DNA of 64,000 nucleotides from Salibacterium halotolerans (GTDB lineage Bacteria; Bacillota; Bacilli; Bacillales; Marinococcaceae), in NCBI RefSeq assembly GCF_900115625.1, contig NZ_FOXD01000007.1, positions 1-64,000 on the forward strand, given 5' to 3'. Below, piece by piece: positions 51,837 through 61,156 of the stretch; position 1 is the stretch's first letter, and the number at the start of each line of letters is the position of its first letter. A program made the position numbers and the translations under genes. Below the pieces are notes generated by a model that did no database searches, was not told the DNA's origin, and saw only the letters and a program-made list of their open reading frames with translations.

Positions 51837-51983
51837 GGGACAAAACCTTTATATAATAAAAAAATGCCGAACGATTTAAATAAATCGTTCGGCATTTTTC
51901 GTTTCTAAGATAAACCGCTGCGCCAATCCTAAGCAGCTACTCAAGACATTCGCATTCTCTTCTGCCTATTTTTCTTTTGTCCC
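51837..51983. mobile_element. MITE-like element, 147 bp
   Basis: GGGACAAAA (51837-51845) and TTTTGTCCC (51975-51983) are perfect inverted ends. With flanking bases the match extends to 17 of 21 (AAGAAAGAGTA side against TACTCTCC-like side). Inside are the perfect hairpin 51860-51899 and a segment (51901-51935) that matches 29582-29605 on the other strand. No coding capacity. It appears to be an internally deleted relative of the 28971-29671 element. Confidence 0.6.
51860..51899. terminator. Long perfect hairpin, repeat-borne terminator
   Basis: AAAAATGCCGAACGATTTA (51860-51878) pairs perfectly with 51881-51899. It is bidirectional, likely ending the peptide-binding protein gene, and is nearly identical to 29606-29649. 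Confidence 0.85.
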
Positions 51984-52004
51984 ACTCTCCTTCTTTAAAC
52001 TCCA

Positions 52005-53645
52005 TTATTCAGAAATGCTGACATTCTGCAGCTGGTAGAGGCCGTTCGGGTGCACCCAGAATCCTTCGACCTTGTCGCTGACACCAACGAGATAGTCTTT
52101 ATGAAGCATATAAATCATTGGTGAGTCCTCCACAAGAACGTTCATTGCATCTTCATACAATGCTTTACGTTCCTCGCGGTTTCCTTCACGGCGTGCCTGA
52201 TCCAACAGCTTGTCGACTTCCTCGTTTTTATAGAAAGAACGGTTTCCGGGAGCTCCGACATTCTTGGAATGGAAGAGTGGATACATACCGTAGTCGGCAT
52301 CTCCTGTTACCGTACTCCAGCCGAGAATAAACATATCATGTTCCCCGTTCGACGTGCTGTCGAGGTACGTGCCCCACTCCAGAACTTCAATCTTCACATC
52401 TACGCCGATCTGACTCAGCTGCTGCTGAACGATGGCAGCGATATCCCGGCGCTGACGATTGTCATTCGTCCAGATGGTCGTTGAAAAGCCGTCTTCATAG
52501 CCGGCTTCAGCGAGCAGCTGCTTCGCCTGTTCCGGGTCATACGGCAGTCCTTCCACCTGATCACTGAAGCCGAATACGTTCTCTCCTATTGGAGCGATGG
52601 CCTTTGTTGCAGCACCACCGTAAACGCCCTGCATGATTTCTTCTTTGTTAACGGCCATGGATAAAGCCCTGCGGACTTTCTTATTGTTAAACGGCTCCTT
52701 CTGGGTATTAAAGCCGATATAGGACATACTCAGACTGTTCTGCGTATACATGCCGGCATTCTCCATGTTTTCCACTCTGGATGTGTCGCTCGGACTTACC
52801 GGGTGGATAATATCCGCTTTCCCGGTTTCAAGTTCTGCTACCCGGGTCAGATCCTCGGTTGTCACGCGGAATGTCACTTGTTTAACACCAGGCTTTTCAC
52901 CCCAGTAGTCCTTATTTCTTGTCAGGACGACCTGGTTACCCGCGTCCCAGTTCTCAACCTTAAACATGCCTGTTCCAACAGGGTGGGAATCAATATAGCT
53001 TCCCGGTGATTCGCCCTGTTCCATCATTTCATAGTCTTTTTCAATCACTTTCGGGCTGATAATACCGCCGCCGTTGTGGGCAAGGTGAGCCGGAAGCGGG
53101 GAAAAAGGATACTCTGTTACAAATTCCACCGTATGATCATCTATGACGTTTACTTCGGTCACCATTTCATAAAGGAAAGCCCTCGGCGAACCGATTTCTT
53201 CATCACGGATACGGTCAAACGTCGCCTTCACCGCTTCTGCATTGAATTCGGTTCCGTCTGTAAAGGTAACATCTTCACGAAGTGTAAATTCCCAAGTTGT
53301 ATCACTTGTCTGCTCCCATTCTGTAGCCAGGTTCGGCTGAATTTCCATGTTCTCGTTCTGTGTTACAAGTGTTTCGAAAATATTTGTCTGTACATTACTG
53401 GACGGCTGGTCGTTCGATCCTTGAGGACTCAGACCTGTGATGGCTGCACTTGTTCCAATGACCAGGTTCTGGGATGTGGAACCGCCTGCATCAGCAGATT
53501 GACCACCCTCTTCACTGCTTCCTGTATCCTCGCTGCTGCCTGAATCTCCCCCACCCTGTTCCGGCTCACTGGCACAAGCAGTCAAAACAAGACTGAATAG
53601 AACAGCGAGAAAGAATGTTCTGAAAATATTCAGCGATAATTTCAT
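52005..53645 (-). CDS. Peptide ABC transporter substrate-binding lipoprotein (family 5)
   Basis: The 546-aa extracytoplasmic protein has a lipoprotein signal with lipobox LVLTACAS (Cys near residue 24) and a Ser/Gly/Glu-rich linker. The family-5 binding domain follows: NIFETLVTQNENMEIQPNLATEWEQTSDTTWEFTLREDVTFTDGT, LSMAVNKEEIMQGVYGGAATKAIAPI and YDPEQAKQLLAEAGYEDGF. It resembles glutathione/dipeptide binding proteins; the ligand is not readable. It is divergent from four cognate transporter genes. Confidence 0.92.
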   Translation of the reverse strand: MKLSLNIFRTFFLAVLFSLVLTACASEPEQGGGDSGSSEDTGSSEEGGQSADAGGSTSQNLVIGTSAAITGLSPQGSNDQPSSNVQTNIFETLVTQNENMEIQPNLATEWEQTSDTTWEFTLREDVTFTDGTEFNAEAVKATFDRIRDEEIGSPRAFLYEMVTEVNVIDDHTVEFVTEYPFSPLPAHLAHNGGGIISPKVIEKDYEMMEQGESPGSYIDSHPVGTGMFKVENWDAGNQVVLTRNKDYWGEKPGVKQVTFRVTTEDLTRVAELETGKADIIHPVSPSDTSRVENMENAGMYTQNSLSMSYIGFNTQKEPFNNKKVRRALSMAVNKEEIMQGVYGGAATKAIAPIGENVFGFSDQVEGLPYDPEQAKQLLAEAGYEDGFSTTIWTNDNRQRRDIAAIVQQQLSQIGVDVKIEVLEWGTYLDSTSNGEHDMFILGWSTVTGDADYGMYPLFHSKNVGAPGNRSFYKNEEVDKLLDQARREGNREERKALYEDAMNVLVEDSPMIYMLHKDYLVGVSDKVEGFWVHPNGLYQLQNVSISE

Positions 53646-53974
53646 TGCTACAACCCCTTTTATATTTTTCCTTTAAAAACAATTACTAATATAACTTAAG
53701 TATAGTGAATATTCAAGAACTTTTCAAAATAATTGTGTCAATTTTTCTACATATCTTTCCCGCTTTAAAGGGGTTTAGAACCACAGCTGTTTTTTTACTC
53801 CCGTTTTTTAGACATGATTTATTTACAATGCACCGCCTCTCCACTATTATTTTATTATAATATATTTATCATTGTAATATAATACAATCATGATATAATT
53901 CATTTTTGTAATATGTTGATAGATTCAGGCAATCTATAGTTTTTTGAATTTTATGTGAGAAAGGAGTATATACG
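53646..53974. promoter_or_regulatory. Divergent promoter region of the peptide transporter
   Basis: The 329-bp AT-rich gap has candidate rightward promoters: TTTACA-N17-TATTAT (about 53822-53850) and TTGTAA (53872-53877)-N16-TATAAT (53894-53899). The perfect inverted repeat ATTGTA/TACAAT (53871-53876, 53883-53888) overlaps the second -35. No gene is present. Confidence 0.5.
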
Positions 53975-54868
53975 TTGGCAGAAACAACCATTAAAGAACC
54001 AGCAGCAAAAAAACCAGCCAACCCTCACATTGAAAATGCCAAAAACATTTTCAAAAGGCTGAAAAAAAATAAAGCCGCCATGGCCGGGGGGATTCTCATT
54101 TTATTTTTTATTCTGGTGGCTGTTATTGGTCCTTACTTTGTTCCCTATACCGCAGCGGAACAGAATGTTCTGAATAAGCTGCAGGGCCCATCTGCCGAAC
54201 ATTGGTTCGGAACGGATCAACTTGGAAGAGACATTTTCAGCCGGATTGTACATGGCATGTCCATTACATTATATATTGGATTCTTTTCTGTTTTTATCGC
54301 AGCCATTTTTGGAGTGATTATCGGAATCGTTGCCGGTTATTACGGGGGGAAGATTGATACCATTCTCATGCGCCTGATGGACGTCCTTCTGGCATTTCCG
54401 GGGATTCTGCTCGCTCTTGCGGTTGTTACGATTCTCGGGGCAAGCCTGAACAACGTTATTCTTGCGGTTGCTGTTTTTTCTGTTCCGGCTTTTGCAAGAA
54501 TTGTACGCGGGTCGACGCTTGCGGTGAAAGAACTGGAATATATTGATGCTGTCCGGGCCCTTGGTGCCGGCGATTCACGCATTATTTTTCGTCACATTCT
54601 TCCGAATGTTTTTTCACCCATTATCGTTCAGGCAACGCTTAGAATTGCGACTGCGATACTTACAGCTGCCGGATTATCATTTCTCGGTCTCGGTGCCCAG
54701 CCTCCCAAACCGGAATGGGGGGCCATGCTGAGCGACGGACGGAACTATATTTTCGAAGCCGGCCACGTCGCCCTGTTTCCAGGTCTTGCAATTGTTATTG
54801 TCGTGCTTGCTTTTAACATATTCGGAGACGGTCTGCGGGATGCTCTTGACCCGAAAATGAAATCCTAA
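53975..54868 (+). CDS. Peptide ABC transporter permease, DppC/NikC type
   Basis: The 297-aa permease has six membrane segments and the EAA-type loop EYIDAVRALGAGDSRIIFRHILPN that contacts the ATPases. It also has the DppC hallmarks HWFGTDQLGRDIFSRIVHGMSITL and AGLSFLGLGAQPPKPEWGAML. It starts at TTG with AAAGGAG eight bases upstream. It is the first gene of a four-gene plus-strand operon; the C-type permease comes before the B-type, the reverse of the usual order. Confidence 0.93.
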   Translation: MAETTIKEPAAKKPANPHIENAKNIFKRLKKNKAAMAGGILILFFILVAVIGPYFVPYTAAEQNVLNKLQGPSAEHWFGTDQLGRDIFSRIVHGMSITLYIGFFSVFIAAIFGVIIGIVAGYYGGKIDTILMRLMDVLLAFPGILLALAVVTILGASLNNVILAVAVFSVPAFARIVRGSTLAVKELEYIDAVRALGAGDSRIIFRHILPNVFSPIIVQATLRIATAILTAAGLSFLGLGAQPPKPEWGAMLSDGRNYIFEAGHVALFPGLAIVIVVLAFNIFGDGLRDALDPKMKS

Positions 54869-54887
54869 ACGAAAGGGGAAAAACCAT

Positions 54888-55808
54888 TTGTTAGTTTTTA
54901 CAATACGACGAATTATTCAGGCCATCCCCGTCATTTTCGGGGTTTCTATTCTTGTGTTTCTCATGATGCATCTTGTACCGGGAGATCCTGCCCAGGTGAT
55001 TGCAGGGGAAGCTGCCAGCCAGCAGACTATCGATCAGATCCGGGAGCGTCTCGGACTGAATGATCCTATTCCAATGCAGTACTTACAATTTGTAACCAAT
55101 GCCATCCAGGGGGACATTGGCACATCGATACGGACCGGGCAGCCTGTTGCTGATGAAGTGTTCAGCCGTTTCTGGGTGACACTGGAGCTCACCGTTTACA
55201 GTATGATCCTCAGCACATTCATAGGATTAATTGCCGGCATCATTTCTGCTGTCCGCCACTATACCGTCACGGATGTTGTCGTTATGATCATTGCCCTTTT
55301 TGGTCTTTCGATGCCGAACTTCTGGCTCGGACTTATGCTGATACAGTTCTTTTCCATCAATCTGGGGATTTTCCCTGTATCAGGCTGGGGGACTCCTGAG
55401 CAGATTGTACTGCCGGTTATTGCACTTGGAACAGCAGGTGCTGCCATCATTGCGAGAATGACGCGTTCGAGCATGCTTGAAGTCATCGGTCAGGACTATA
55501 TCCGCACGGCGCGTGCTAAAGGTGTAAAGGAACGTATTGTCATTTACAAACATGCGTTGAAAAATGCGATGATTCCTGTTGTTACGGTTATCGGCCTTGA
55601 ATTCGGGACACTGCTTACAGGTGCGGTACTGACAGAGACGGTGTTTTCCATCAACGGTCTCGGACGCTTTGTCGTAGAGTCCATCACAGCACGGGACTTC
55701 CCTGCCGTACAGGGATCAGTCCTTGTGATAGCGCTGATCTTTATTCTTGTGAACCTGCTTGTCGATTTGTCCTACCGTTTTCTGAATAAACGGATTGATT
55801 TGAACTGA
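54888..55808 (+). CDS. Peptide ABC transporter permease, DppB/NikB type
   Basis: The 306-aa permease begins FTIRRIIQAIPVIFGVSILVFLMMHLVPGDPA, the B-type signature. It has the EAA-like loop QDYIRTARAKGVKERIVIYKHALKNAMIPVVTVIGLEFGTLLTGAVLTETVF. TTG start with AAAGGGG nine bases upstream. It pairs with the preceding C-type permease to form the channel. Confidence 0.93.
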   Translation: MLVFTIRRIIQAIPVIFGVSILVFLMMHLVPGDPAQVIAGEAASQQTIDQIRERLGLNDPIPMQYLQFVTNAIQGDIGTSIRTGQPVADEVFSRFWVTLELTVYSMILSTFIGLIAGIISAVRHYTVTDVVVMIIALFGLSMPNFWLGLMLIQFFSINLGIFPVSGWGTPEQIVLPVIALGTAGAAIIARMTRSSMLEVIGQDYIRTARAKGVKERIVIYKHALKNAMIPVVTVIGLEFGTLLTGAVLTETVFSINGLGRFVVESITARDFPAVQGSVLVIALIFILVNLLVDLSYRFLNKRIDLN

Positions 55809-55837
55809 TTAACGAAAGAAGAAAGGCGGAATGAGAT

Positions 55838-56872
55838 ATGTCCAATGACGCCGATGTTCTGCAGATACAAGACCTTCAGACCTCCTTTTTTGTGGACGAC
55901 GGAGAAGTGAAAGCCGTGGACGGGGTCTCCCTCGATATTCCGAAAGGAAAAACGGTCGGTATTGTCGGAGAGTCCGGTTCCGGAAAAAGTATCACGTCCA
56001 TGTCGGTGATGCGTCTGATCCGCAATCCGGGCCGTATCAAAGGCGGTTCCATCCACTATAACGGAGAAGATCTGCTGCAGAAAACGGAAAAACAGATGCA
56101 GAAGATAAGAGGCAATAAGATTTCCATGATATTTCAGGAGCCGATGACGTCCCTGAACCCGGTTTATACTATCGGACAACAGATTTCTGAAGTGATTCAG
56201 ATCCACCAGGGGCTTTCTAAAAAAGACGCCCTGTCGAAATCTGTGGAAATGCTTGAACTTGTCGGCATTCCTTCCCCCAAAGACCGGGTGAAACAGTATC
56301 CGCACGAATTATCCGGCGGTATGCGGCAGCGCGTCATGATCGCAATTGCCCTCGCCTGTAATCCGGAGCTGCTTATCGCCGATGAGCCGACGACAGCTCT
56401 TGACGTAACCATCCAGGCCCAGATTCTCGATCTTATCAATGAGCTTCGGCGGAGTCTCGGCATGTCGGTCATTCTTATTACCCATGACCTTGGCGTTGTG
56501 GCGGAGACGTGCGATTATGTAGCGGTCATGTATGCTGGGAAAGTAGTAGAGTACGCGGACGTCCATACGCTCTTCAAGGAGCCGAAGCATCCCTATACAG
56601 TGGGGCTGATGAATTCACTGCCAAGACATGATATGGACCAGGATGAATTGAATGTTATTGAAGGGAACGTACCGAAACCAGGCGAAATGCCGGAAGGATG
56701 CCGCTTTGCTCCGCGCTGTCCGTTCGCATCGGATATCTGTACAAATGAACTTCCCGATCTCATGGAAACAGAGGACGGTAACCAGGTGCGGTGCTGGATT
56801 TACAGTGAAAAATGGGACGGAGATCCGGAGGTGAATGTGAAAAATGACTACCAAACTGCTCGAAGTCAATAA
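55838..56872 (+). CDS. Peptide ABC transporter ATPase, DppD/OppD type
   Basis: The 344-aa ATPase has Walker A GESGSGKS, FQEPMTSLNPVYTIGQQI, signature LSGGMRQRVMIA, Walker B LLIADEPTTALDV and the switch ILITHDLGVVAE. The C-terminal oligopeptide-binding-protein-dependent tail (PPEGCRFAPRCPFASDIC region) has cysteines of the usual Fe-S-like cluster. The gene's end overlaps the next by 29 bases. Confidence 0.94.
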   Translation: MSNDADVLQIQDLQTSFFVDDGEVKAVDGVSLDIPKGKTVGIVGESGSGKSITSMSVMRLIRNPGRIKGGSIHYNGEDLLQKTEKQMQKIRGNKISMIFQEPMTSLNPVYTIGQQISEVIQIHQGLSKKDALSKSVEMLELVGIPSPKDRVKQYPHELSGGMRQRVMIAIALACNPELLIADEPTTALDVTIQAQILDLINELRRSLGMSVILITHDLGVVAETCDYVAVMYAGKVVEYADVHTLFKEPKHPYTVGLMNSLPRHDMDQDELNVIEGNVPKPGEMPEGCRFAPRCPFASDICTNELPDLMETEDGNQVRCWIYSEKWDGDPEVNVKNDYQTARSQ

Positions 56873-57854
56873 TTTAAAACAGTATTTTCCCATTAAAGGC
56901 GGTGTGTTCGGACGAACCGTCAACCATGTCAAAGCCGTGGACGATGTCAGCTTTTATGTAAATGAAGGGGAAACCCTCAGCATTGTCGGCGAATCCGGGT
57001 GCGGCAAATCGACAACCGGACGGGCGGTGCTCCGTCTCGATGAACCAACCAACGGCAATATTCAGTTTAACGGGGAAAACCTGCTTGATTTAAATAAAAA
57101 AGAAATGCGGAAAAAACGAAAAGACATGCAGATTATTTTTCAGGACCCGTACGCTTCCATTAATCCACGTCAGACCGTCCGTCAGGTACTCGAAGAAGCG
57201 ATGGCCATTCAGGACGCGGTGCCAAAATCTGAACGGGTCGACAAAATGATGGAACTGCTCGACACGGTCGGACTTGGTTCCCACCAGCTGGACCGGTTTC
57301 CGCACGAATTCAGCGGCGGCCAGCGTCAGCGCGTGGGAATCGCCCGTGCGCTTGCGGTCGATCCAACATTCATCATCTGTGATGAGTCTGTATCAGCGCT
57401 TGACGTGTCGATTCAGGCACAGGTTTTGAACCTTTTAAAAAACCTGCAGCAACAATATAACCTGACGTACCTCTTTATTGCCCACGACCTGGGGGTTGTC
57501 CGTCATATCTCCGACCGTGTTGCTGTCATGTATCTTGGAAAAATAGTGGAAATCGGCGAGAAGAAAGAGATTTTTGACAATCCGAAACATCCTTATACAA
57601 AATCCCTTCTCTCTGCTATTCCGGTGCCCGATCCTTCGCATAAACAGGAACGGATCGTACTCAAAGGGGACGTTCCGTCACCGATTGATCCGCCATCCGG
57701 GTGCCGCTTTCACACGCGCTGCCCGTTTGCCACCGATAAATGCCGCGACGAAAAGCCGGAACTGAGGAAGACGGAAACGATGACCGGCACTCATGAGGCA
57801 GCCTGTCATTACATCGAAGATATCGAAGCCGGTAGACACAAAGCAGCAGAATAA
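56844..57854 (+). CDS. Peptide ABC transporter ATPase, DppF/OppF type
   Basis: The 336-aa ATPase has Walker [35 protein letters not shown], signature [16 protein letters not shown], Walker [19 protein letters not shown] and [15 protein letters not shown]. The OppF-type tail [22 protein letters not shown] follows. It starts within the preceding gene (29-base overlap) with GGAGG twelve bases upstream. Last gene before a terminator. Confidence 0.94.
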   Translation: MTTKLLEVNNLKQYFPIKGGVFGRTVNHVKAVDDVSFYVNEGETLSIVGESGCGKSTTGRAVLRLDEPTNGNIQFNGENLLDLNKKEMRKKRKDMQIIFQDPYASINPRQTVRQVLEEAMAIQDAVPKSERVDKMMELLDTVGLGSHQLDRFPHEFSGGQRQRVGIARALAVDPTFIICDESVSALDVSIQAQVLNLLKNLQQQYNLTYLFIAHDLGVVRHISDRVAVMYLGKIVEIGEKKEIFDNPKHPYTKSLLSAIPVPDPSHKQERIVLKGDVPSPIDPPSGCRFHTRCPFATDKCRDEKPELRKTETMTGTHEAACHYIEDIEAGRHKAAE

Positions 57855-57859
57855 CCCAT

Positions 57860-57906
57860 AAAACGATTGTCGGCAGGATTTTTTTCTTCTGACAATCGTT
57901 TTTTTT
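57860..57906 (+). terminator. Terminator of the peptide transporter operon
   Basis: AAACGATTGTC and GACAATCGTTT pair around an inner CAG/CTG and a T-rich loop, followed by TTTTTTTT. Confidence 0.85.
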
Positions 57907-57908
57907 GG

Positions 57909-57914
57909 TATAAT
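57909..57914 (+). promoter_or_regulatory. Extended -10 promoter of the EAL gene
   Basis: TTGGTATAAT gives a TG-extended -10 that directly abuts the preceding terminator. The -35 side lies inside the terminator's T run and is poor. Confidence 0.5.
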
Positions 57915-57955
57915 GGAAGCGAAGAATGTATGTCGCTCGTAATCTGGAGGGCTGT

Positions 57956-58540
57956 ATGAGTGGCTTTGTAGCTGTACAACCAATTGTGAATGCAGATGAA
58001 GAGATTTATGGATATGAACTGTTATACCGGGCTTCGGAAGAACATGATTTTATGAAGGAGGATCCGGATACGGCGACTTTCGATGTTGTGTCCAAAGGAC
58101 TTCTCTGCATCAATCCGGACACGGTCACCGGACCACACCCCGCATTTTTCAATTTCACAGAACAATCGCTTCTCGAGCGGCTGCCTCTCTCGCTCCCCGC
58201 TTCTAAAATCACGGTAGAGATTCTCGAGGATATTAAAGGCTCAGATGAAATGGTGGAGGTTCTCCGGGAGTTAAAAGAAAGCGGCTATCAGATTGCTCTG
58301 GATGATTTCGTGCTCGATCATTCCAATGAAATGTTTCTGCCGTTTGCCGATATCATTAAAGTCGACTGGCAGAACAGCAGCAGCGCTAATCTTGAGCGCA
58401 TCATCGAGTCCCGGCGCCTTTATGATTTTTATCTGCTGGCTGAAAAACTGGAGTCGGCCGCTGAATTCCAAAAAGCCAAATCGATGGGATTCACACTGTT
58501 TCAGGGATATTACTTCGGCTGCCCGCAGCTTATGAAATGA
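57956..58540 (+). CDS. EAL-domain-like protein without other domains
   Basis: The 194-aa protein resembles the EAL part of the YuxH family (EAL plus HDOD, about 400 aa). It shows QPIVNADEEIYGYELLYRA (EAL position reads ELL), FFNFTEQSLLERLP, ITVEILEDIKGSDEM, IALDDFVLDHS (DDF), ADIIKVDWQNS, and LAEKLESAAEFQKAKSMGFTLFQGYYFG. The HDOD domain is missing. Several catalytic residues for c-di-GMP hydrolysis seem changed, so it may bind rather than cleave. ATG at 57956 has GGAGG five bases upstream. It lies 30 bases before the nuclease gene. Confidence 0.8.
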   Translation: MSGFVAVQPIVNADEEIYGYELLYRASEEHDFMKEDPDTATFDVVSKGLLCINPDTVTGPHPAFFNFTEQSLLERLPLSLPASKITVEILEDIKGSDEMVEVLRELKESGYQIALDDFVLDHSNEMFLPFADIIKVDWQNSSSANLERIIESRRLYDFYLLAEKLESAAEFQKAKSMGFTLFQGYYFGCPQLMK

Positions 58541-58570
58541 ATGCCTATCAAAGAAAGAAGGTGAACCGGC

Positions 58571-59506
58571 ATGTTTGAAATCAAAACCTACCCCGAATTT
58601 TCCTGGTCACTGTCGCGTCACAAAACGTTGATGCACTGCGCCAGGCAGTACGCTCATCAGTATTATACGTCTCACAACGGCTGGCTGAAGAATGCCGAAC
58701 CTCTCAGCAGACACGCCTACCGCCTGAAGAACCTGACGAATCTTGAAATGTTCTTCGGCTCCATCGTGCACGACTTGATAGAAAATGTGATTGATAATTA
58801 CCTGAATACCGGCTGGATTCCGCCGGAAGACGAACTGCGCGGACGGATCCGGACATCGCTGAATGAAGGGTTTCTTGATTCCACCCGCCGAATGGAGCAG
58901 TGGAAGCAGAAACCGAAAAAAACGACGATGTTTCACGAAATCTATTACGGCAGCTCCAACCAGCTCCCCGAAGTCAAAGTGGAAAAAATAAAGGGGCGCA
59001 TGCAGACGACAGCCGGCCATTTTCTAAACAGCCGGACGATGCAGGAACTTGCCTACAATGAAAACATTGAATTTCTGGAATCCGAAAAGTTCCGTATTCT
59101 GTATGTCGGACGTCTGAAAGTGTTTGTCGTGCTCGACCTTCTCTACAAAGATACAGCGCGGGACAAATGGATTATCGCCGACTGGAAAACCGGAAAGAAG
59201 TCGGAAGAAGACCCCTATCAGCTGGCGCTTTATGCTCTGTACCTTCTTGAAAACTATGAAGTGGACAACCTGGAGGACATTATTATACGAAATGAATACC
59301 TGCTCGAAGGCGAAGCAGTGGAACATCAACTCGATCATGTCACACTGGAAAAGGTCCAGGAGCTGATCGGAAGCAGTGTGGAACGAATGACAGAGTATCT
59401 GGAGAGTCCGGTGGACAACCAGCCCCTGCCACTCGAGGAGTTCCCGCAGACGACGGATGAGAATGCCTGCCGGTTCTGTAATTTTTATGAGCTTTGTTTT
59501 CCCTGA
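58571..59506 (+). CDS. Stand-alone Fe-S PD-(D/E)XK nuclease (RecB/Cas4-like)
   Basis: The 311-aa protein has an N-terminal helix with one Cys (SWSLSRHKTLMHCARQYAHQYY). A His follows in the GSIVHDLIENVIDNYL segment. The nuclease core has an Asp in VVLDLLYK and the D-x-K motif in WIIADWKTGKKSEEDPYQLALYALYLLENY. A C-terminal C-x2-C-x5-C (ACRFCNFYELC) follows. The single N-terminal Cys with three C-terminal Cys is the [4Fe-4S] pattern of AddB- and Cas4-type nucleases. No helicase or CRISPR genes are adjacent. It is probably co-transcribed with the EAL gene; the stop lies four bases from the manA stop. Confidence 0.85.
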   Translation: MFEIKTYPEFSWSLSRHKTLMHCARQYAHQYYTSHNGWLKNAEPLSRHAYRLKNLTNLEMFFGSIVHDLIENVIDNYLNTGWIPPEDELRGRIRTSLNEGFLDSTRRMEQWKQKPKKTTMFHEIYYGSSNQLPEVKVEKIKGRMQTTAGHFLNSRTMQELAYNENIEFLESEKFRILYVGRLKVFVVLDLLYKDTARDKWIIADWKTGKKSEEDPYQLALYALYLLENYEVDNLEDIIIRNEYLLEGEAVEHQLDHVTLEKVQELIGSSVERMTEYLESPVDNQPLPLEEFPQTTDENACRFCNFYELCFP

Positions 59507-59510
59507 TTCA

Positions 59511-60470
59511 TCATTGCCTGGTGCTTACAATCAGTTCTATATCCCCCTTTACTTCCCAGTGCTGCATGGTGGCGGGAATAATAAAGTGCTGCCCCTTTTC
59601 CACCGGTATCGTCTTTTCCTCTGTTTCGATAGTTCCTTCACCGCGCAGAACCGTTGCGAGTACGTAAGGCGCATCCAGTCCGGGAGAGAGTCGGCTTCGG
59701 CAGTGCATGCGGTACACCTGGAAATACGGTGAATGGACAAGCTGCTCAACGACGCCGTTATCACCCTGATGCACGACATCACGGGAGCTTTTTGGATCCT
59801 TGTGCGGTACCTTTGCGGCCTCGAGTGACTTACCGAGGTGAAGCTCCCGCTTGTTTCCGTCCGCATCCGTACGGTCGTAATCATACACCCGGTATGTCGT
59901 ATCCGAGCTCTGCTGGGTTTCAAGAATCAGGGCTCCGCCTCCGATAGCATGGATGGTACCGCTCGGCACGTAGAAAAAGTCTCCCGCCTGCACTGGAACT
60001 GTCCGGAGCAGTGCTTCCCAGTCCCCTTCTTTCATTCGTTTCTCCAGTTCTTCTTTACTGTCCGCGTTATGACCGAGAATCAGCGAAGCACCCGGATCCG
60101 CCTGAACAACGTACCAGCACTCTGTTTTTCCAAACGCTTCTCCTTCTTCAAGGACACGCGCCTTGCTGTCGTCCGGATGAACCTGTACGGATAAATCATC
60201 AGCCGCATCAAGCAGTTTCACAAGCAGCGGGAACTCCTCCCCGTCTTCCCGGCCGAACAACTCTCTGTGTTCTTTCCAGGCGGTACGCAGAGTCTGTCCG
60301 TGAAGCGGTCCGTTTTTTATCGTGCATGCGCCGTTTGGATGCGCGGAAATCCCCCAGCATTCCCCTGTCTGATCAGATGGCAGAAAATAGCCGAATGCCT
60401 CATTCAGTTTCGTTCCTCCCCAGATTCTTTCTTTTAACACCGGCTCCAGAAATAGTGGTTCGTTGTACAT
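59511..60470 (-). CDS. manA: Mannose-6-phosphate isomerase, class I
   Basis: ManA interconverts fructose-6-phosphate and mannose-6-phosphate using zinc. The 319-aa cupin-type protein has LFLEPVLKERIWGGTKLNEAFGY, the zinc ligands in LSVQVHPDDSKA and ECWYVVQADPGA, VPSGTIHAIGGGALILETQQSSDTTYRVYDYDR, and a C-terminal cupin half. Length is typical of short Bacillus ManA. Monocistronic; no PTS mannose genes are near. Confidence 0.95.
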   Translation of the reverse strand: MYNEPLFLEPVLKERIWGGTKLNEAFGYFLPSDQTGECWGISAHPNGACTIKNGPLHGQTLRTAWKEHRELFGREDGEEFPLLVKLLDAADDLSVQVHPDDSKARVLEEGEAFGKTECWYVVQADPGASLILGHNADSKEELEKRMKEGDWEALLRTVPVQAGDFFYVPSGTIHAIGGGALILETQQSSDTTYRVYDYDRTDADGNKRELHLGKSLEAAKVPHKDPKSSRDVVHQGDNGVVEQLVHSPYFQVYRMHCRSRLSPGLDAPYVLATVLRGEGTIETEEKTIPVEKGQHFIIPATMQHWEVKGDIELIVSTRQ

Positions 60471-60592
60471 CAGCCAGCCCTCCTGTTTTTCTATGTTTCC
60501 TCCTGTATTGTATCATATAGAACATACCGTTTTTCATGGAAAGCGGGAACCACCTTCCCATCCAGCACAACACAACAAAGGAGACTTGCGCT

Positions 60593-61033
60593 GTGACAAT
60601 GCTCTGCATCATTCCATGCGGAAAAAAGAAAATATGGGATATGGATCCGGCAGCCGGGTGCGTCTATGCCAAAGATGCCTACCAGGGAACCCTGCACAAA
60701 AAATGCAGAAAGTATGCGGAAGCACACGGCTGGGACTGGACCGTTCTTTCCGCCCGCCACGGCTTTTTGCTGCCGCTGGATATTGTTCCCGAAAACTATG
60801 ACACCGGCTTTCATTTTCCAAAAGACCAGGTTATCGATGACAAAACACTGACGCAGCAATGGCACGACAAAAGCCTCGACGACACCGACACTATCGTTCT
60901 TTTGACAGGAAAAAAACATGAGAATGTGCTCCTGCGTGTTCTTCCTCACCCTAAGCAGTATGAATGGCAGAAACCGCTGCAGGGGTGCCGGGGCATCGGT
61001 GACATGCTGCGGCGGCTTGACTTTCTCTCCTGA
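60593..61033 (+). CDS. DUF6884-like protein
   Basis: The 146-aa protein begins (GTG) T-MLCIIPCGKKKIWDMDP, then has AKDAYQGTLHKKCRKYAEAHGWDWTVLSARHGFLLPLDIVPENYDTGF, the pattern of the DUF6884 family (PC-x-K-x-K, then LSAKHG-x-x-x-P). Its role is unknown. GTG at 60593 follows AAAGGAG by nine bases and is preferred over the inner ATG. It lies between manA (divergent) and the YtvI-like gene. Confidence 0.78.
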   Translation: MTMLCIIPCGKKKIWDMDPAAGCVYAKDAYQGTLHKKCRKYAEAHGWDWTVLSARHGFLLPLDIVPENYDTGFHFPKDQVIDDKTLTQQWHDKSLDDTDTIVLLTGKKHENVLLRVLPHPKQYEWQKPLQGCRGIGDMLRRLDFLS

Positions 61034-61156
61034 TACATTCTGTGAAGGAGTATGCTGCAAGTACCTGCCCCTTTCACTATGTGTGACCCTGGCAAAAATT
61101 CGCTGGAGTAAGTAAAATAGATGTAACAGATGTTTCTACCTGCTAGGAGGATACGT

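Noticed and set aside
58571-59506. Cas4 of a CRISPR system
   Set aside because: The cysteine pattern fits, but no cas1/cas2 or array is nearby and the sequence is closer in layout to general RecB-family nucleases.
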